Below, one piece after another: positions 43,401 to 56,000 of a stretch of 64,000 nt of DNA. Within the stretch, counting starts at the first letter, position 1; each line of letters opens with the position of its first letter. The translations under genes were made by a program, and so were the position numbers. This DNA comes from Smittia aterrima (lineage: Eukaryota > Arthropoda > Insecta > Diptera > Chironomidae): assembly GCA_033063855.1 (NCBI GenBank), contig CP093830.1, positions 12,834,854 to 12,898,853 on the forward strand. The letters are read 5' to 3'. A model generated the notes under the pieces. That model worked only from the letters and a program-made list of their open reading frames with translations. It did no database searches and was not told the origin of the DNA.

Positions 43401-46400
43401 AGCTTTGCCATTCACTATTACAAATCTATTTAATCTGGGAGAAGAAGGCGAAGAAATGATCTGTCAGTTTCGATAATGAAATTTCACGGCCGGCTGGGAT
43501 GAGAGTGAATTGGATGATCACGAACTCTTTACACCTGTCTCGTTGAAGAAGCTAATCAGTTCTGCTTTATCGTCACTAACTAACTCGAACGAGATTTATT
43601 AACGACACGGATCTTACTTTGCTCCCATATAAATCTCGATCCAACTGTCGCATAATAAATGTTCAGCAAGAGTTGTACTTCTGCTGGAGAGAAATGCGCG
43701 GCCATTTGTTCGAAAGCGCGTTAAGGAAGTGTGATAATTAATGAGAACGATTTAGGTAGACAAATTGCAGTGCTCGATGTAAATGTTTATCTAACATTTT
43801 TCTCCTCCTATTGACTTCTCCTTCTGCATAATGAACGAGAAAAAAAAGGTTTTCAGCGAGTCGAGTAGTTCGAACGTTCACAGCGCGACTCAATCGCAAT
43901 TAATTAAGTGAACACGGCTATCATATTCGCGAAAAACACTTAACAGAAACAGAATGACTTAGATGTAAAAAGGTGTAAAAAGCTTAGACCCGCCATCTCG
44001 GCTAATGCTGTGCCGCCGTTTAATTCAATTTTTATAGGAGAGAAGGCTTACGTGATGTCTAATTAACTACTACATGCAGTTCCTCGACGAAATCATCAAT
44101 TAAACAGATTTATGCGACAGAATTAATATTTTAAGAGACTTGCTTACAGTAGCGCGGTAGTTGCAATGTCAGGAATGGAATTTTTATGAAGACAAAACTA
44201 ATCGAAAATTCATTAAAATTTAATTGGAAAAATGGATCAATTGGCAAACCCGATTTCTTTCATCTTTCGTCGGCTCTTTCCTCATTTGGTGGTGTCTCCA
44301 CGAAGCAATTTAAAAACGGAAAATATGAACGCATTTGTCACTTTATTTAAAATACTCTTTTTTTGGGAGAGGACGACAACACAAAGTAAAAAAAGACTTT
44401 TATGCGAAAAAAAGAAAAATTACAATAATTTATTAAACGAGAACAGAAATCTTTAATTGCCTTCTCCGGCCGCCGCCGAAAAAATCAATTTTCTTTTGAG
44501 TTACAGCAATCAATTAACGAAATGTTTCTTCCCTCGTGATTAATTAAATTAAAGACTCAATAATTTTAACGACGCTTGTAATATTTCATGTGAATCTTTC
44601 TTTCGCATTAATATTTTGAAGTTGGCGTGATAAAAAAAATGAAAATCGTTGACTCTTGTACCTGAAAATATTTTTGATTAATGTGAAATTAATTTATAAC
44701 TTCAAGTACATCGGTCAGAAGAACACTTTACCGAAGTAAAGACTCGTCATCATGAAAACAATTACCCGAATTTTTTAAAATGCTTCACGACTTGTGTTGG
44801 AATTCTTTCGACGTTCAGGTGTTTAACAAGCTGAGGAGGCTTCTGATCTGTTATTTATTCACAATCCAAATCACGAGGAAAATCATTTTCAGACTCACGA
44901 AATATCATTAAAGAGATGTAAAGACACCGACAACAAGTAAACATCAAGCTCCACATTTATTTTGGCACTAATTTATTTATAATTGATTTGTTTCACAGCG
45001 ATTTCCTTGTGTACTTGAAGTGTCAGTTCTCTAAGGCTGTGATCTCGTTTCAGTTACCACCTGTGATTGATGGAAATTAAGAGAATCAAGTTTTTTTTAT
45101 TTTCAATTAAATATTCCAATAAACTGAACAGAATATGAAGCAACGTTAAGTGTTTCTCCTTTGTACTTACTTAATGACACGTTTAGTGATGTTAAAGGGA
45201 TCGTTCTCCGGCCTTGATGGGAGATAAAATTCAACACTCAACTTCCTCGTAAAATCATGTTGTAAAAACATTCTTTTAAAGATTGATAATCTGAGAGTGA
45301 ACCCTAAAGAAAGCGCATGCAAAATAAATTGCAGTAATCTCGCATTATCATGAAAATTAATAACAAATTGAATTAAAATTACTAAGAAGAGATGGGGGAA
45401 GGAGATCAAAACGTATAAATCGTTTAAAATCTGTATCATTACATTGATCGTCTTGAAGTTCAAACGCTCCCGAGTCAAATGGCTTTTGAATTGCAAGGAG
45501 AAGAGAGTTTAAATGGACCTCGAGCAAAAGTCTATTTAGTAGCAAATTGCTGTTGCTGACAACCTGAAAGCAGCGAAGGAAAGTTCCTTAAGAAGACTTC
45601 ACCAAATTGAAGTTAATTGGTGCATCATGCTTCACTTTCTGATGATTAAATGATTACAGCCTGTCGCAGATGATTCTTTAAAGTTTCGGTAATCGCTCAT
45701 TCTCGTTTTACATATTCCCGAGATTACTCAGAAGAGAAAATATGAAATCATCGAGCAAATAATTGCATTCACAAAATCTTCCGGCTCAAATCTAGTTATA
45801 CATTTACTGCCTTGTTAGTGACTATTCACTTTGCACTTTTGAGCTATCTCAGAGCTTAGTGCAGTAAATCAAAGTGAAAACAGAGACGCAGAGACTGTAA
45901 AATAATTAATCTCGATGCAGTGAGAATGTACATTCGCTTCAGTTTAAGTGGAAACATCGTTTCGAAGCATTCAAAACTTGAAGTGCAAGGAAACTCGCTC
46001 CTCGTAGCTCGATAATTAATTTTAAAAGGTGATTCATGTAATTCAAATTGCTGACATAATATTCCAGCGGAGAATTGATACGAAAATATCTCTTTCGTTC
46101 CAATGGAACTTGAATAGACATCGCAACGCTAATGAATTTGATTTCACTTCGTGGACTTCTCGGCTTTGTAAACAAGTTGTGCCGATTGAGGAACAGAACA
46201 TTCAAATTAACATTATTTCGGAGCACCGATTGACACAAAGAGGAGGAGAAGCGAGGGAAATTATAATTAATGCTAATTAAAACTTGTAAACGAATGCAAT
46301 TATAATTGCAAAATCGGAAAAAATTGAAATATGTTGACGGCTGAATGATAATAATTAAGTTTGAAAGGAGAGAAACCAGAAACCAGATCACAATCGAGCG

Positions 46401-48594
46401 GCGCTGTTCCAGTGACGGTATTCACTTTCAACTGTCTAAGCCTTCACTGATCTTGAATGCCTTTTCAAGGAGCTTGGAATGTGAAGCCGAATGACTTCTC
46501 GCTGGGAAATTAAATTATATTATTATTGCTATCTTCATTCGGAGATAAATTATTGCAAGTGCTTGCTTGCTCGCTTGCTTTCAAAGCGCATAAGCGGCTA
46601 CAAAAAGCAGTAAAACAATAAAAATATTTACTCGAAACTGCTCGGTAGCGTTCAACATTTTTTTTGTGTCTTCTCTCCCCTTGGCATTGACGGCCTTTTG
46701 AGAGAAAACTCTTTTTAAATTTATTGTTCTTCATCATGCTTGCGCTTCTCAGTGCAATAATTGGATTAGAATCGCTTTGGTTGCGACTTGAAGACTTCAA
46801 ATCGACAGCTTCTCGTCTCTCACCTCACTCTCTCTCACTCTCATGATCTTGATCACTTAAGACTGCACAAAAAAGACTTAAGTAAAGTAGCAAAAGCGCA
46901 ATGAACAGCGTAAATTTAAAACAGAAGTGCAAAAAGTTGCTTCTCATCTAATGAATTGCCCTCGTATCTGAGGTGAAGAGAGAAAAAAAGTTAATGGAAG
47001 TGAAATTTCCTTTTCACACATTTTCTGCGGTTAAGAACAGTTTAAAGGAACTTGATACAGATCCAACGCTTTAAAGCAAAACGCTTGCGGCTACTGACGA
47101 CGATGTTCACTCAAGCTTTCATTAAAATACCTTCGTTCGATCATTATCGAAAACTTTGCAGCACAACTTTATTGAAAACTACTTGAACGTTAAGTCATTG
47201 AGAGCTCGAAGCTTCGCTTAGCGAGTTGAGTAAACAACAATTTCCGAGATGCTTAAAGCGCTCGCTTCGTTTCTTAATTAATATTCATCTTGTGATATGG
47301 CACTTGAGATCGCGGGAAAAGAATGGAGTGTCTCTAATAGCTCTCTGCCTTTCGTTTTATATTGTTTTTATGATTTCTTAAGAGATCCCGTCGCCGAGAT
47401 TCTCATAAATTAAGCGCTCTTTTGACGACACTGAACTTGAAAGCAAAAGGAACGAAGCCGAGTCGCATTTTACGAGCACTTAATTAATTAGGAATGATTT
47501 TAATGCATTCTCCGCTTCTTTTGTGTTAACAGTAAACAAAATACTTTTTGAGCGAGCAAGCAAGATTAGGAGAGCAATGAATAAATTAAGAAGCTTTTAA
47601 TTTAAATCTCATTTTTTTTCTTATCTTATCTTTGTAGTCGTTTTTCGGGCGAACATACAACAACCTCTCATCGATATCTGAATGCAAAAACAACGGCGAG
47701 TGTGTCATCAACAAGAAGAATCGAACAGCATGCAAGGCGTGTCGATTAAGAAAATGCCTTCTGGTTGGAATGTCGAAAAGTGGATCACGATATGGTCGTC
47801 GATCGAATTGGTTTAAGATCCATTGTCTCCTCCAAGAGCAGCAGAACAAAGCCAACAACAACACTATCAGTCACAATGGAAACAACGTTGGCAGTAACAA
47901 TAGCTCACCTAATCCATCACAGCACCAAACCAGTAACAACAACATCCTCCCGAATGACTTTATCTCATCACACTTTTTGGCGAATCTCTACAACAATTAT
48001 AATAACAATAACGGAACGACAAAGAGTCAGGAGATAAAGCGAGTTAGCTCGCCAAGTGATTCGGGAGCTTCGTCAGCCGACCTCGAGGAGAATAGTCTCA
48101 AGTTTCATAACAATAATAATCTTAGCACCAAAAGTAAAAACCTCAATCTGATAAAGCCTCGATCAAATAGCTTAAGCGAGAAGATTGAACAGTCGAATGA
48201 TGGTTACATCAGTCCAGTGATTGGGCGTCAGATGAACAATCTCAACAGCTCAATGAAGCCAATGTCACCATTCCTACCATTCTCGCTCCATCATTCGCTC
48301 TCATCATCTGCATTGTCATCTCGAACACCCAGCACGCCAGAATATTTCATGTTGCCGTTACCGCAAATCTCACTCACTCCGAGTCCATTGCAGAAAGTCA
48401 ATGCTGCATTTAATGATGAACAACACGAACCAATTGATTTATCGGTGAAATCGAATAAGCGGCTGAATGATTACGAGATTGAAGACGCACCCGATGCTAA
48501 GACGATACGATCGTCAACTCCGATTTCTACACTGGCGGCACATGAAGCGCCGAAAACAGTTCCTTTAGATTTAACACTCGTGCGGTCCGGTTAA
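37433..48594 (+). CDS. knrl: Knirps-family orphan nuclear receptor (knirps / knirps-related / eagle class)
   Basis: CDS is join(37433..37510, 47638..48594), 344 residues. It is a nuclear DNA-binding protein of the NR0A class, which has a receptor DNA-binding domain but no ligand-binding domain. Exon 1 ends in CEGCK and holds zinc finger 1 (Cys5, Cys8, Cys22, Cys25). Exon 2 opens with SFFGR and holds finger 2 (Cys42, Cys48, Cys58, Cys61), then the basic knirps box (about 72-93, ending KIHCLLQE). Residues 95-215 are Asn/Ser-rich. PIDLSVK (291-297) and PLDLT (335-339) fit the PxDLS docking motif for the corepressor CtBP, so repression is likely. The splice sites are AAG/gtaagt and ttgtag; the intron is phase 0 and 10,127 bp. 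The ATG directly follows a cag acceptor, so an untranslated upstream exon is expected. Family identity is firm. The paralogue is inferred from closeness to knirps-related and eagle in the second finger; the protein is shorter than I recall for the fly members. Confidence 0.95.
37511..47637 (+). other. 10.1-kb intron between the two zinc-finger exons
   Basis: The intron starts GTAAGT and ends in a pyrimidine tract plus TTTGTAG. It separates finger 1 from finger 2 in phase 0. No convincing exon, RNA gene or transposon is visible inside. Two small hydrophilic frames at 42593-42808 and 42902-43096 were considered and not called. A GA run lies at 42150-42163. The size contrasts sharply with the 50-56 bp introns of the gene cluster at 59-61 kb, so regulatory content or a timing role is plausible. 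Confidence 0.85.
42150..42163. repeat. (GA)n microsatellite in intron
   Basis: A 14-base GA run inside the large intron of the knirps-family gene. Confidence 0.85.
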
Positions 48595-50018
48595 CGTTGA
48601 GAGAAACTCTTAAGAGAGATTCCCTCAAGCCTTCTGTTATTGCTGCTGCTCTACAATTACAAGTTTAGATTTCTTTCTCATGAGTCTCGTTTCGACAAAA
48701 ATGTATCATAGCGAACCGCGGAGTCGTTAAACGTTTTTCAGTTTGTGAATGAACCCAAACATTAAAGTTTCTTCTTCTTCTTACTCCATGATCTTCATGA
48801 TGATGAAAAAAAATCGACATAAACATGGAGCAACCGTAAAAAGTTGTTACACAATCATCAAAAAGTCACAGGCGGCGATCAAAGCGAAGGCTTTTGTGAT
48901 CACTAATGTCAGTTTTAGTTCTCGCTCATTTCTCTTTCCTCTTATAATTAATTGAATTAGTTTTCGTTTGTAGCAGTAGATAAACGAAGGCGAGTGTGCC
49001 CTGCAAAAAAAAAGAGTTAAATACAGAAACCTGAGTTTGTGTACATTTAGATTTTAATGTGTTTTAGATTACTTTTATCTCCTCGCTGCGATACGTTCGC
49101 TTTTTGTGGTTTCCAACTCCGTTACGCTTCATCTTTCTCTCTTTCTCCCTCTGGATTTACCCCAAAAGTATTATAGATTACATTGCACAGTGTAAAAAGG
49201 CTCAGTTAAATCGTTGAATCTCGTGAAGTGGAGCTTAGAGCGATGATAGTATTTTAAACGAGAAGAGTTTTAATGAACGATTAGCAGCAGCAAAAAAATA
49301 GAAATAACGCTCATTGTGTCATTAAAAACTAATTGAAATCATTGTGCGGAGCTTTCTTCATTAAATTACCCGAAAGTGGACCATTCCAACCGCAAATCTG
49401 AACGTTGAACCTGAACATTGTAAAAATAACTCCAAGTGAACTGATGTGCCAGTATTTTTGTGTATTTTTCTTTAAAGGTGCCAGTTAACTAGTTTAATGA
49501 ACGATCTAAATGATTTAAGAATATTTTTTAGTTTGTTACTGTTTTCCTAATTATTACGAAACTATTTATTTCGCAATTGAAACTTAGAAATTAAAAATAA
49601 TTCTTATCTGTACTTTTTTTTATATGAAAACGAAATTAAAATCAAAATGAAAATATTTCTCGACTTTTAATTTTTTTTCTCTCTTTCAGAATTCGATTTT
49701 TGTTGATGACTAAGCTTTGATGATTATTAGTTTAATTTCACAGAATCTCTATCCATCTCGAAGATCTCAACGATTGAAGAAACAATTTCTGAAACCCACC
49801 TCGGGAATCATTCAGCGAGTAACTCAGTGAACATGCTAAACAAATTGTTTATTTGCTCAGAAGTTGAATCAGTAGAGCTCCGCACAAACAAGATCATTTC
49901 GCAAATAGATTCAGAATTCTAAATTACATAAATTAAATCTGTTACTGGTAATTCCGCTTGTTGAGTTATTCACGAGATTAATAGACTTTGTTCGTTAATT
50001 ACGTTGGAAAAAAATAAA
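48595..50018 (+). other. Probable 3'UTR of the knirps-family gene
   Basis: After the TAA stop the sequence is non-coding and AT-rich. ATTAAA occurs at about 49592 and 49636, and the first canonical AATAAA I found is at 50013-50018. Any of these could be the polyadenylation signal. The exact end cannot be set without transcript data. Confidence 0.4.
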
Positions 50019-53000
50019 ATTTGACCCCAAGGCAATAGAGGAGGCTCCTCTGTTGACCGCAGGAATAATTCGATTTCTCCATGAAACCTCAAAAAGTAAA
50101 CGTCATTTACGAACAAACCCTTGAGCGTTAAATATTTTTTTTAACTCGTCGTGTATGGCTCTCGCAACAATGCGTTTTAATCGACGATGTGTCTTTATGC
50201 ACAGACGTGTAAGTAGAAGAGAGGCGATATTGCTTTATAAATTGAATTAAGTGGAAAACGAGCAGATAAAAATCTTATTGAAACAAATTTCTGCTCTTGT
50301 ACTTTTCGTGTTGTTTTCTGCGTCAACCCATTTGCTCGAGCGCTCATGTTTTCTCCGCCGCTTTATCTCCGATTGCAGCCTCATAATTGAAAATTGCTCT
50401 CGCTTGGCTTGAAGATTACCTGCTCGGACAACTTGATTTTAATTCCTTATTCCTTATTCCTCGGTCGGTTGTTGCATGCAGTTTCGCTTAATTAGTTTTA
50501 AATGATTATGCAGAATGTTTTCATTTTTTTTTTGCAATCCAAACTCCACAGAAATCTCATCGCCGTCAATTCTGTTCGATTCAAAGAAGCGAGAATATTG
50601 TTGGCTAAACAGATGACTCAGCCGTCTCAAGTCTTCAAAATCGAAACTCATTTTATAATGGGAAAAATCCCCGCTTGAGCGAATAATTAAAGTCAGTGTT
50701 GAGCAAGTCGTAGAATTAAAAATATCTCGATGAAATCATAAAGATCTATAGCTTGAGAAAAGCAGCGAGAGTCGCTGACTGATTTTAATAAGAAACAAAA
50801 CACCCACTCAAGCCATGTTAATCAACAGTTGAAATTGAAACTATTTCTACACGACACGGAGTGCACGATAATTTCCTTAAGTTGTTCATGAAAAATTCTT
50901 TAAATCTTGCAACTCGCGCTTGTTCAAACATCGAGGAAAATATTTTTCTCCCTTTTAATAACTTTATATTTCACATGAGACACAGAGAGATTTAACTTCT
51001 CGCGTTTTCCATTCTGCAATCAGTTTAAACAAATCTGAGCAATTATTTTATATTTCTCTTCTCCTTTGCCTTCAATATTAAATTTAATGTTCTAATAAAC
51101 ACATTTTTGCGGATAGGTCGCGCAAATAGTTATTTAGGTTGAAGATTCTTCACTCGCTATGAGCAAGAGTGTTGAAAACGACCAAGACGATTCTCTTCTT
51201 TTCTTTTTTATTTCACTTTAAATGGCTTTATTAATAAAGGCGACTGAAGAGAGAAAGGGGAAGCGAGGGACGAGAGGAGTGAGCAATTTCATTTAATTAA
51301 TGAAAGGTGTTGAATTTCACATGCACTGTCTAGTGCGCCGTTTCATGTTTCAAGTCGCTTTGAGTGTTATAGCTTAATTGACGAGATTAATGCATTTCAG
51401 ATATTTTTGAATAGAGCTTGTGCAGTAAAAGAGCTTTAAATGGAAGCGATAAAGGTCTCGAGCAGGCGAGCCAGCCTTTATTAAATTCGAAAATAATTGA
51501 CTAAGCGAGAGAGGTAGCGAATAAAGATATTTACTTGGATTGGAATTGAAGAAGGGCAGAGCGACTTCTCTCTCCTCATAACTTCATACAACAAAGTAAA
51601 TTGATTTACCCAAAAACTTCCATTTTTGCAAATGATCGGAAATTAATTATTAGAAATCATCTCGATAAGGTGAGAAATCAATCAAAGAACATAAATGTCT
51701 TCATCAGCCACAACCACAATTTCCTGCGCTAGCATTTTTCTGCATCGTCTCGCACTCTCTATAAATAGCAATTACCGGGAGACGTATGAGGTGTTAATTG
51801 CTTTATTATGATTGCATTTTTAATCAATTATACGCAATCCATTTATTATCAATTATATTATCAATTCATTTTGCAGCGAGAGAACGAGCGCATGTTGCCT
51901 TAAGTAATTTAATTGAGCCACTTTTATGCTTGAAGCGACGATGAGAAAGCATAAAACCAGTAGCGAATGCAGTTCTTCTCTTTGTTTTGCTGTTACTGCC
52001 GGTGAATAGCTTTTCTCTTCGTTTAAAGGACGTCAGGTAAATTGATTTTGCTATGTAATCAAGCTGACTTGTGAAAGATGCATCGGCACTTATCGATGAA
52101 TGTTGGAAGTAGGGCTTAACTTAAGCAGCCACTTTTGCGACTTAATCTTCACCTCTTTACACTCTTGCTAATATAAAATGCGGTGCGAGTCTCTAAATTG
52201 CCTGATACCGTCATAAAATTGACGTTAAACTTGAACATAATGGTCATGACTGTTTAGAAAGTCCAAGCTCCAGTTCTTGCACAAAGTCAGCTCTCGCTAT
52301 TGTAAGCCTGACCTTAACATATCAATAAAATGCCCTGAACTACTGAAGACGATTATGCATCGATGAATAAGAATTCCACGGAGAAGTTTCCTCGAAGAAC
52401 TTGAACAATGATCTATGACTTTGCGAATCTACCGACTTACAGTTAAACTTTAAACACTTGCGGCATTACAATAAGAAGCTTCTTGTTTATTGAAACCAGA
52501 AGTCGCAATCCGAAAACCAAAGTAAGTGGAGACTATTGACAATAGATGAGTCGAGCATTTCAGGAATTTATCTGGGAGCGCGACGCTTCATGCGGGCATG
52601 TCGAAACATTCTTCGACTCGAAGCTGGAGAAATTCCTTTGGACTTGGAATTCGAGCTGGAAAAACTAAAAAAAAACTTATCTCTCCTCGAATTCAATAAT
52701 TCTTACTGCTGTCTTCGTTGTGATTATCAATATCATGAATTTTTCATTTTAATGCGCTTTGGCTTAATTTCGTGCATTGTTAATGGTGTGAAAAGATTTT
52801 TGTAGCCTCCAGCAATTTTAAATAATTCACAGCAAACTAAAAATAAAAATGTTTCGACATGCAAATTTTCTGTTTTAATACCAGAAGCACTTTCTGGATC
52901 GAGCATGAGCTTTTGCGCGGTGCTGATGCTTTTATTAGAGAGGAGAATGGAAGGCAACGAAACATGAAATGATACAAAGCATGCACCATTGGGATAGCAA

Positions 53001-56000
53001 TATAGATCACTCGTGTCTCTCGTGAGAACTCGCAAAGGCATAGAAAATTTATTTTTTCCGCTCGATTTTATGGTGAACTTTCAAAGCCGCAACTAAAATT
53101 GAACCTCATCGAATGTTCTTCTGCATATTTTCTCGCTTTTATCTACGATCGAAGAGCTCTAGCATTACAATGTTAAAGATTTCTTCTAATTATCAATGAG
53201 CGAGAGCTCAAGGTCTAATCAAGCGACTTCAATATTTAGATCTTTAAAAAGAATTCCAGTTTTAAATTTCCAAAAAGCTTAAAATTTATTCTTTTCTCAC
53301 TAACGAAAATATTTATCTTTGAAATATTGTTGTCGAGTTCTGTGGCATCTCGGTTGAATATTTTGATATTTTAATTATTGATCGGTAGAAAATACAATGT
53401 GACAATTTAATCGAAGCAAAGGCGTATTCTCAGCCATGTTCTGCCATCACCAAATCTTTAAATCTGCTTTGAATTATTCATTAGTTCACACATTTTTATT
53501 TTTCATCTTAGAGCATTAGCTTGATCTCGAAGGTGTTTAATGGGTAATGGATGGATGGAGGGGCTGAACGAGCACAATAATTAAGAGACGGGTTTGTTTT
53601 TGCTTTTATTATCACACATTCCAATTTACTTAATTATAAAGCTCTCTGAGGTGTAAACAATCTGTTAATTAGGTTTCCCTTTGTTAACTCACGTCTCGCT
53701 TGATTAAGATGTTTCTCGCCAAACTTGGCTCACGACGCTCCTTACTATTTCTGGTGATTCATGGCCACATTTTTGTCACTCATTAGCCGCCGTCTACGAG
53801 GAAATTTAAATCAGATTAATTCAGATCGAATTTCGACTTAGTATCTCGAAATTTAATATCAAAATCTGGAATGATTTGTTGAAGCTTTTCTAAATATATT
53901 TACTCGAATTTAAATTCGTTTCGGCGACATTTTCGTCTTCCCAGCGACTTAATAAAACCGAAAACATCTCTATTTTCATAATAGTCTTTACGTGCCACTC
54001 GTTTGCCACATTTCTAACACCAAATTTATGATCTCGCTTTAATTTCAGTTGAAAATCGGCTCAAATGGCTTCTGACATCTTCCGAAGAGTTTTCGTTTGA
54101 ATATTCGAGAAGTTAAGAAAAACATTTTCAATAAATTCGATGGTCAACAGTGTTCAAACAATCTGAAGAATATTAATTCCTTTCACTGATTTATTGAGTG
54201 TTCAGTTGTGTGATTCGATTTCTTTTCGACTATTTTTGGATCGCGGAAAGGTGCAGGGACTTTTCTAATGACCTCAATGACACGAGAGAGAAGATAATTT
54301 ATTTGTGAATAATGGGACAATAAATTTGAATTAGTTTACTTTAATTTGCATTTAAAAAATCGAGACGATAAACTAATGCAAATAAGCTGCGCTCTCCCAT
54401 CACGAGGACAATGCGCCGCGATAAATTTCATTCTGGGAACTTCATTTAATGAGATTTGATATGGAGAAGCGACAATTGCATTCTTTGCTCTTAAACAAAA
54501 TCGAGCCATTCGTTGAATTTGTCAGTTAGAGTGAATGAGAGCTTAAACTATCTTGACATGTCGTGTCGACATTGCAAAATGCAAAATCAGTTAACATAAA
54601 GAAGAAACAGGTAAACGTCAAACTCATTTGTCAAGCGACCGCATTATCTAAAGCAGCACCTGACTCAACGTTTCTGCTTTTCCTCTTTCGGCATAATTTC
54701 CTTTAAAGTCACAACTCGCTAAGCTTTATTTTCCTCCGAGACTCAAAACATTGTGAATTGTGTGACAATTTATGTTTTGTTTGTTCGTTTGTCTCTTGCC
54801 TCGATTTTGCGCGAAATTCATTTCCAGGCAATGTGGATGAAGCCTCTTCGCTTCTATCGGTCGGTCTATACTTGATCTTGATAAGAGCCTCTTAATATTC
54901 ATGATGATTCCGATTCAAATGATACAGTTGCGATGTTTTATTTCAATTGAAACTTAATTCATAAAAGAAAGAAGTCGGAGAATGAGAAGGCGCAGCGAGA
55001 AACAATCGGAATTTTATTGCTATCAAACTGGAATTACGCTTTTTGTGAAATAATTTTAATTACATCAAACGACGCCGATAGGAAGATATTTCTTTTCTGC
55101 ATCGTTGGCGATGACATGATGTTATTTAATGCTTGACGATTGTTGCTTTCAATTGAAGGGAAAGTTTGAAAAGCAATTTTTCATTCAAGCCAAGCTTTGA
55201 TAACTTCTAAAGAATTTTTTTCTCAATCAAGAATCAGTGAAAAAATATTTTTTTCAAGAATACATTTTGCATAAACTTCAGGGGCCGCTCATCTCCGTTC
55301 GAATCAAAATCATCTTCACTCGACAAAACTTTCAGCATCTCTCACACCTGCAAATTAACGACTGATCGTCGTCTATGGCGACAGAAACTCAGACGTTGAT
55401 TTTTAAGCTTCGATCTCTTATGAGTTATTAATATTTGATTTTTAGCACCGCAATATTTTCTGATGTAATCCAGAGGAACTTGAAAACGTGGTGATGAGAT
55501 GAAATATAAAGATTTAAATGTCCTCGATCATGATTAAAGCATCGAAGTTTACATAGCCAGGCGCTTCTTAATTTCTTTATAAGAAAATATCAACTGATGT
55601 TAGATACACAATGGCGAACATTGATATTTATGGCCATTTCGATATCACCGATGAATATCACACCATGCACATTTTAATTAAGCAATAGCAATATTCATGT
55701 AGATTCATAAGAAATGTTTTTTGTATGCAAAAGAAGCAAAAGATTTTTATCGCCCGCTTTTGCATATTTCACAAGACTTGTGCAATTCCCTTCTCGATCT
55801 CGCTCTCTCTCCTTCTCTCTCATCGACCCTAATCTAGAATAACAGCGTTTGCTTAGAATCGTGTCCCTAATGATGTTGTATCTTGTTTATTTATTTCGCA
55901 ACAGCTCGAGGTTTATTAGAAATAAGAAATTTACATCGAAGCGAATTGTTTCTGAGGAATTTTTCAGGCGAAATATTTACACTTTGTCTAATAAAGTTGA

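Noticed and set aside
45939..46391. 150-codon minus-strand frame in the large intron
   Set aside because: Asn/Ile/Leu-rich translation of AT-rich DNA without a recognisable fold or motif; an opposite-strand frame overlaps it.
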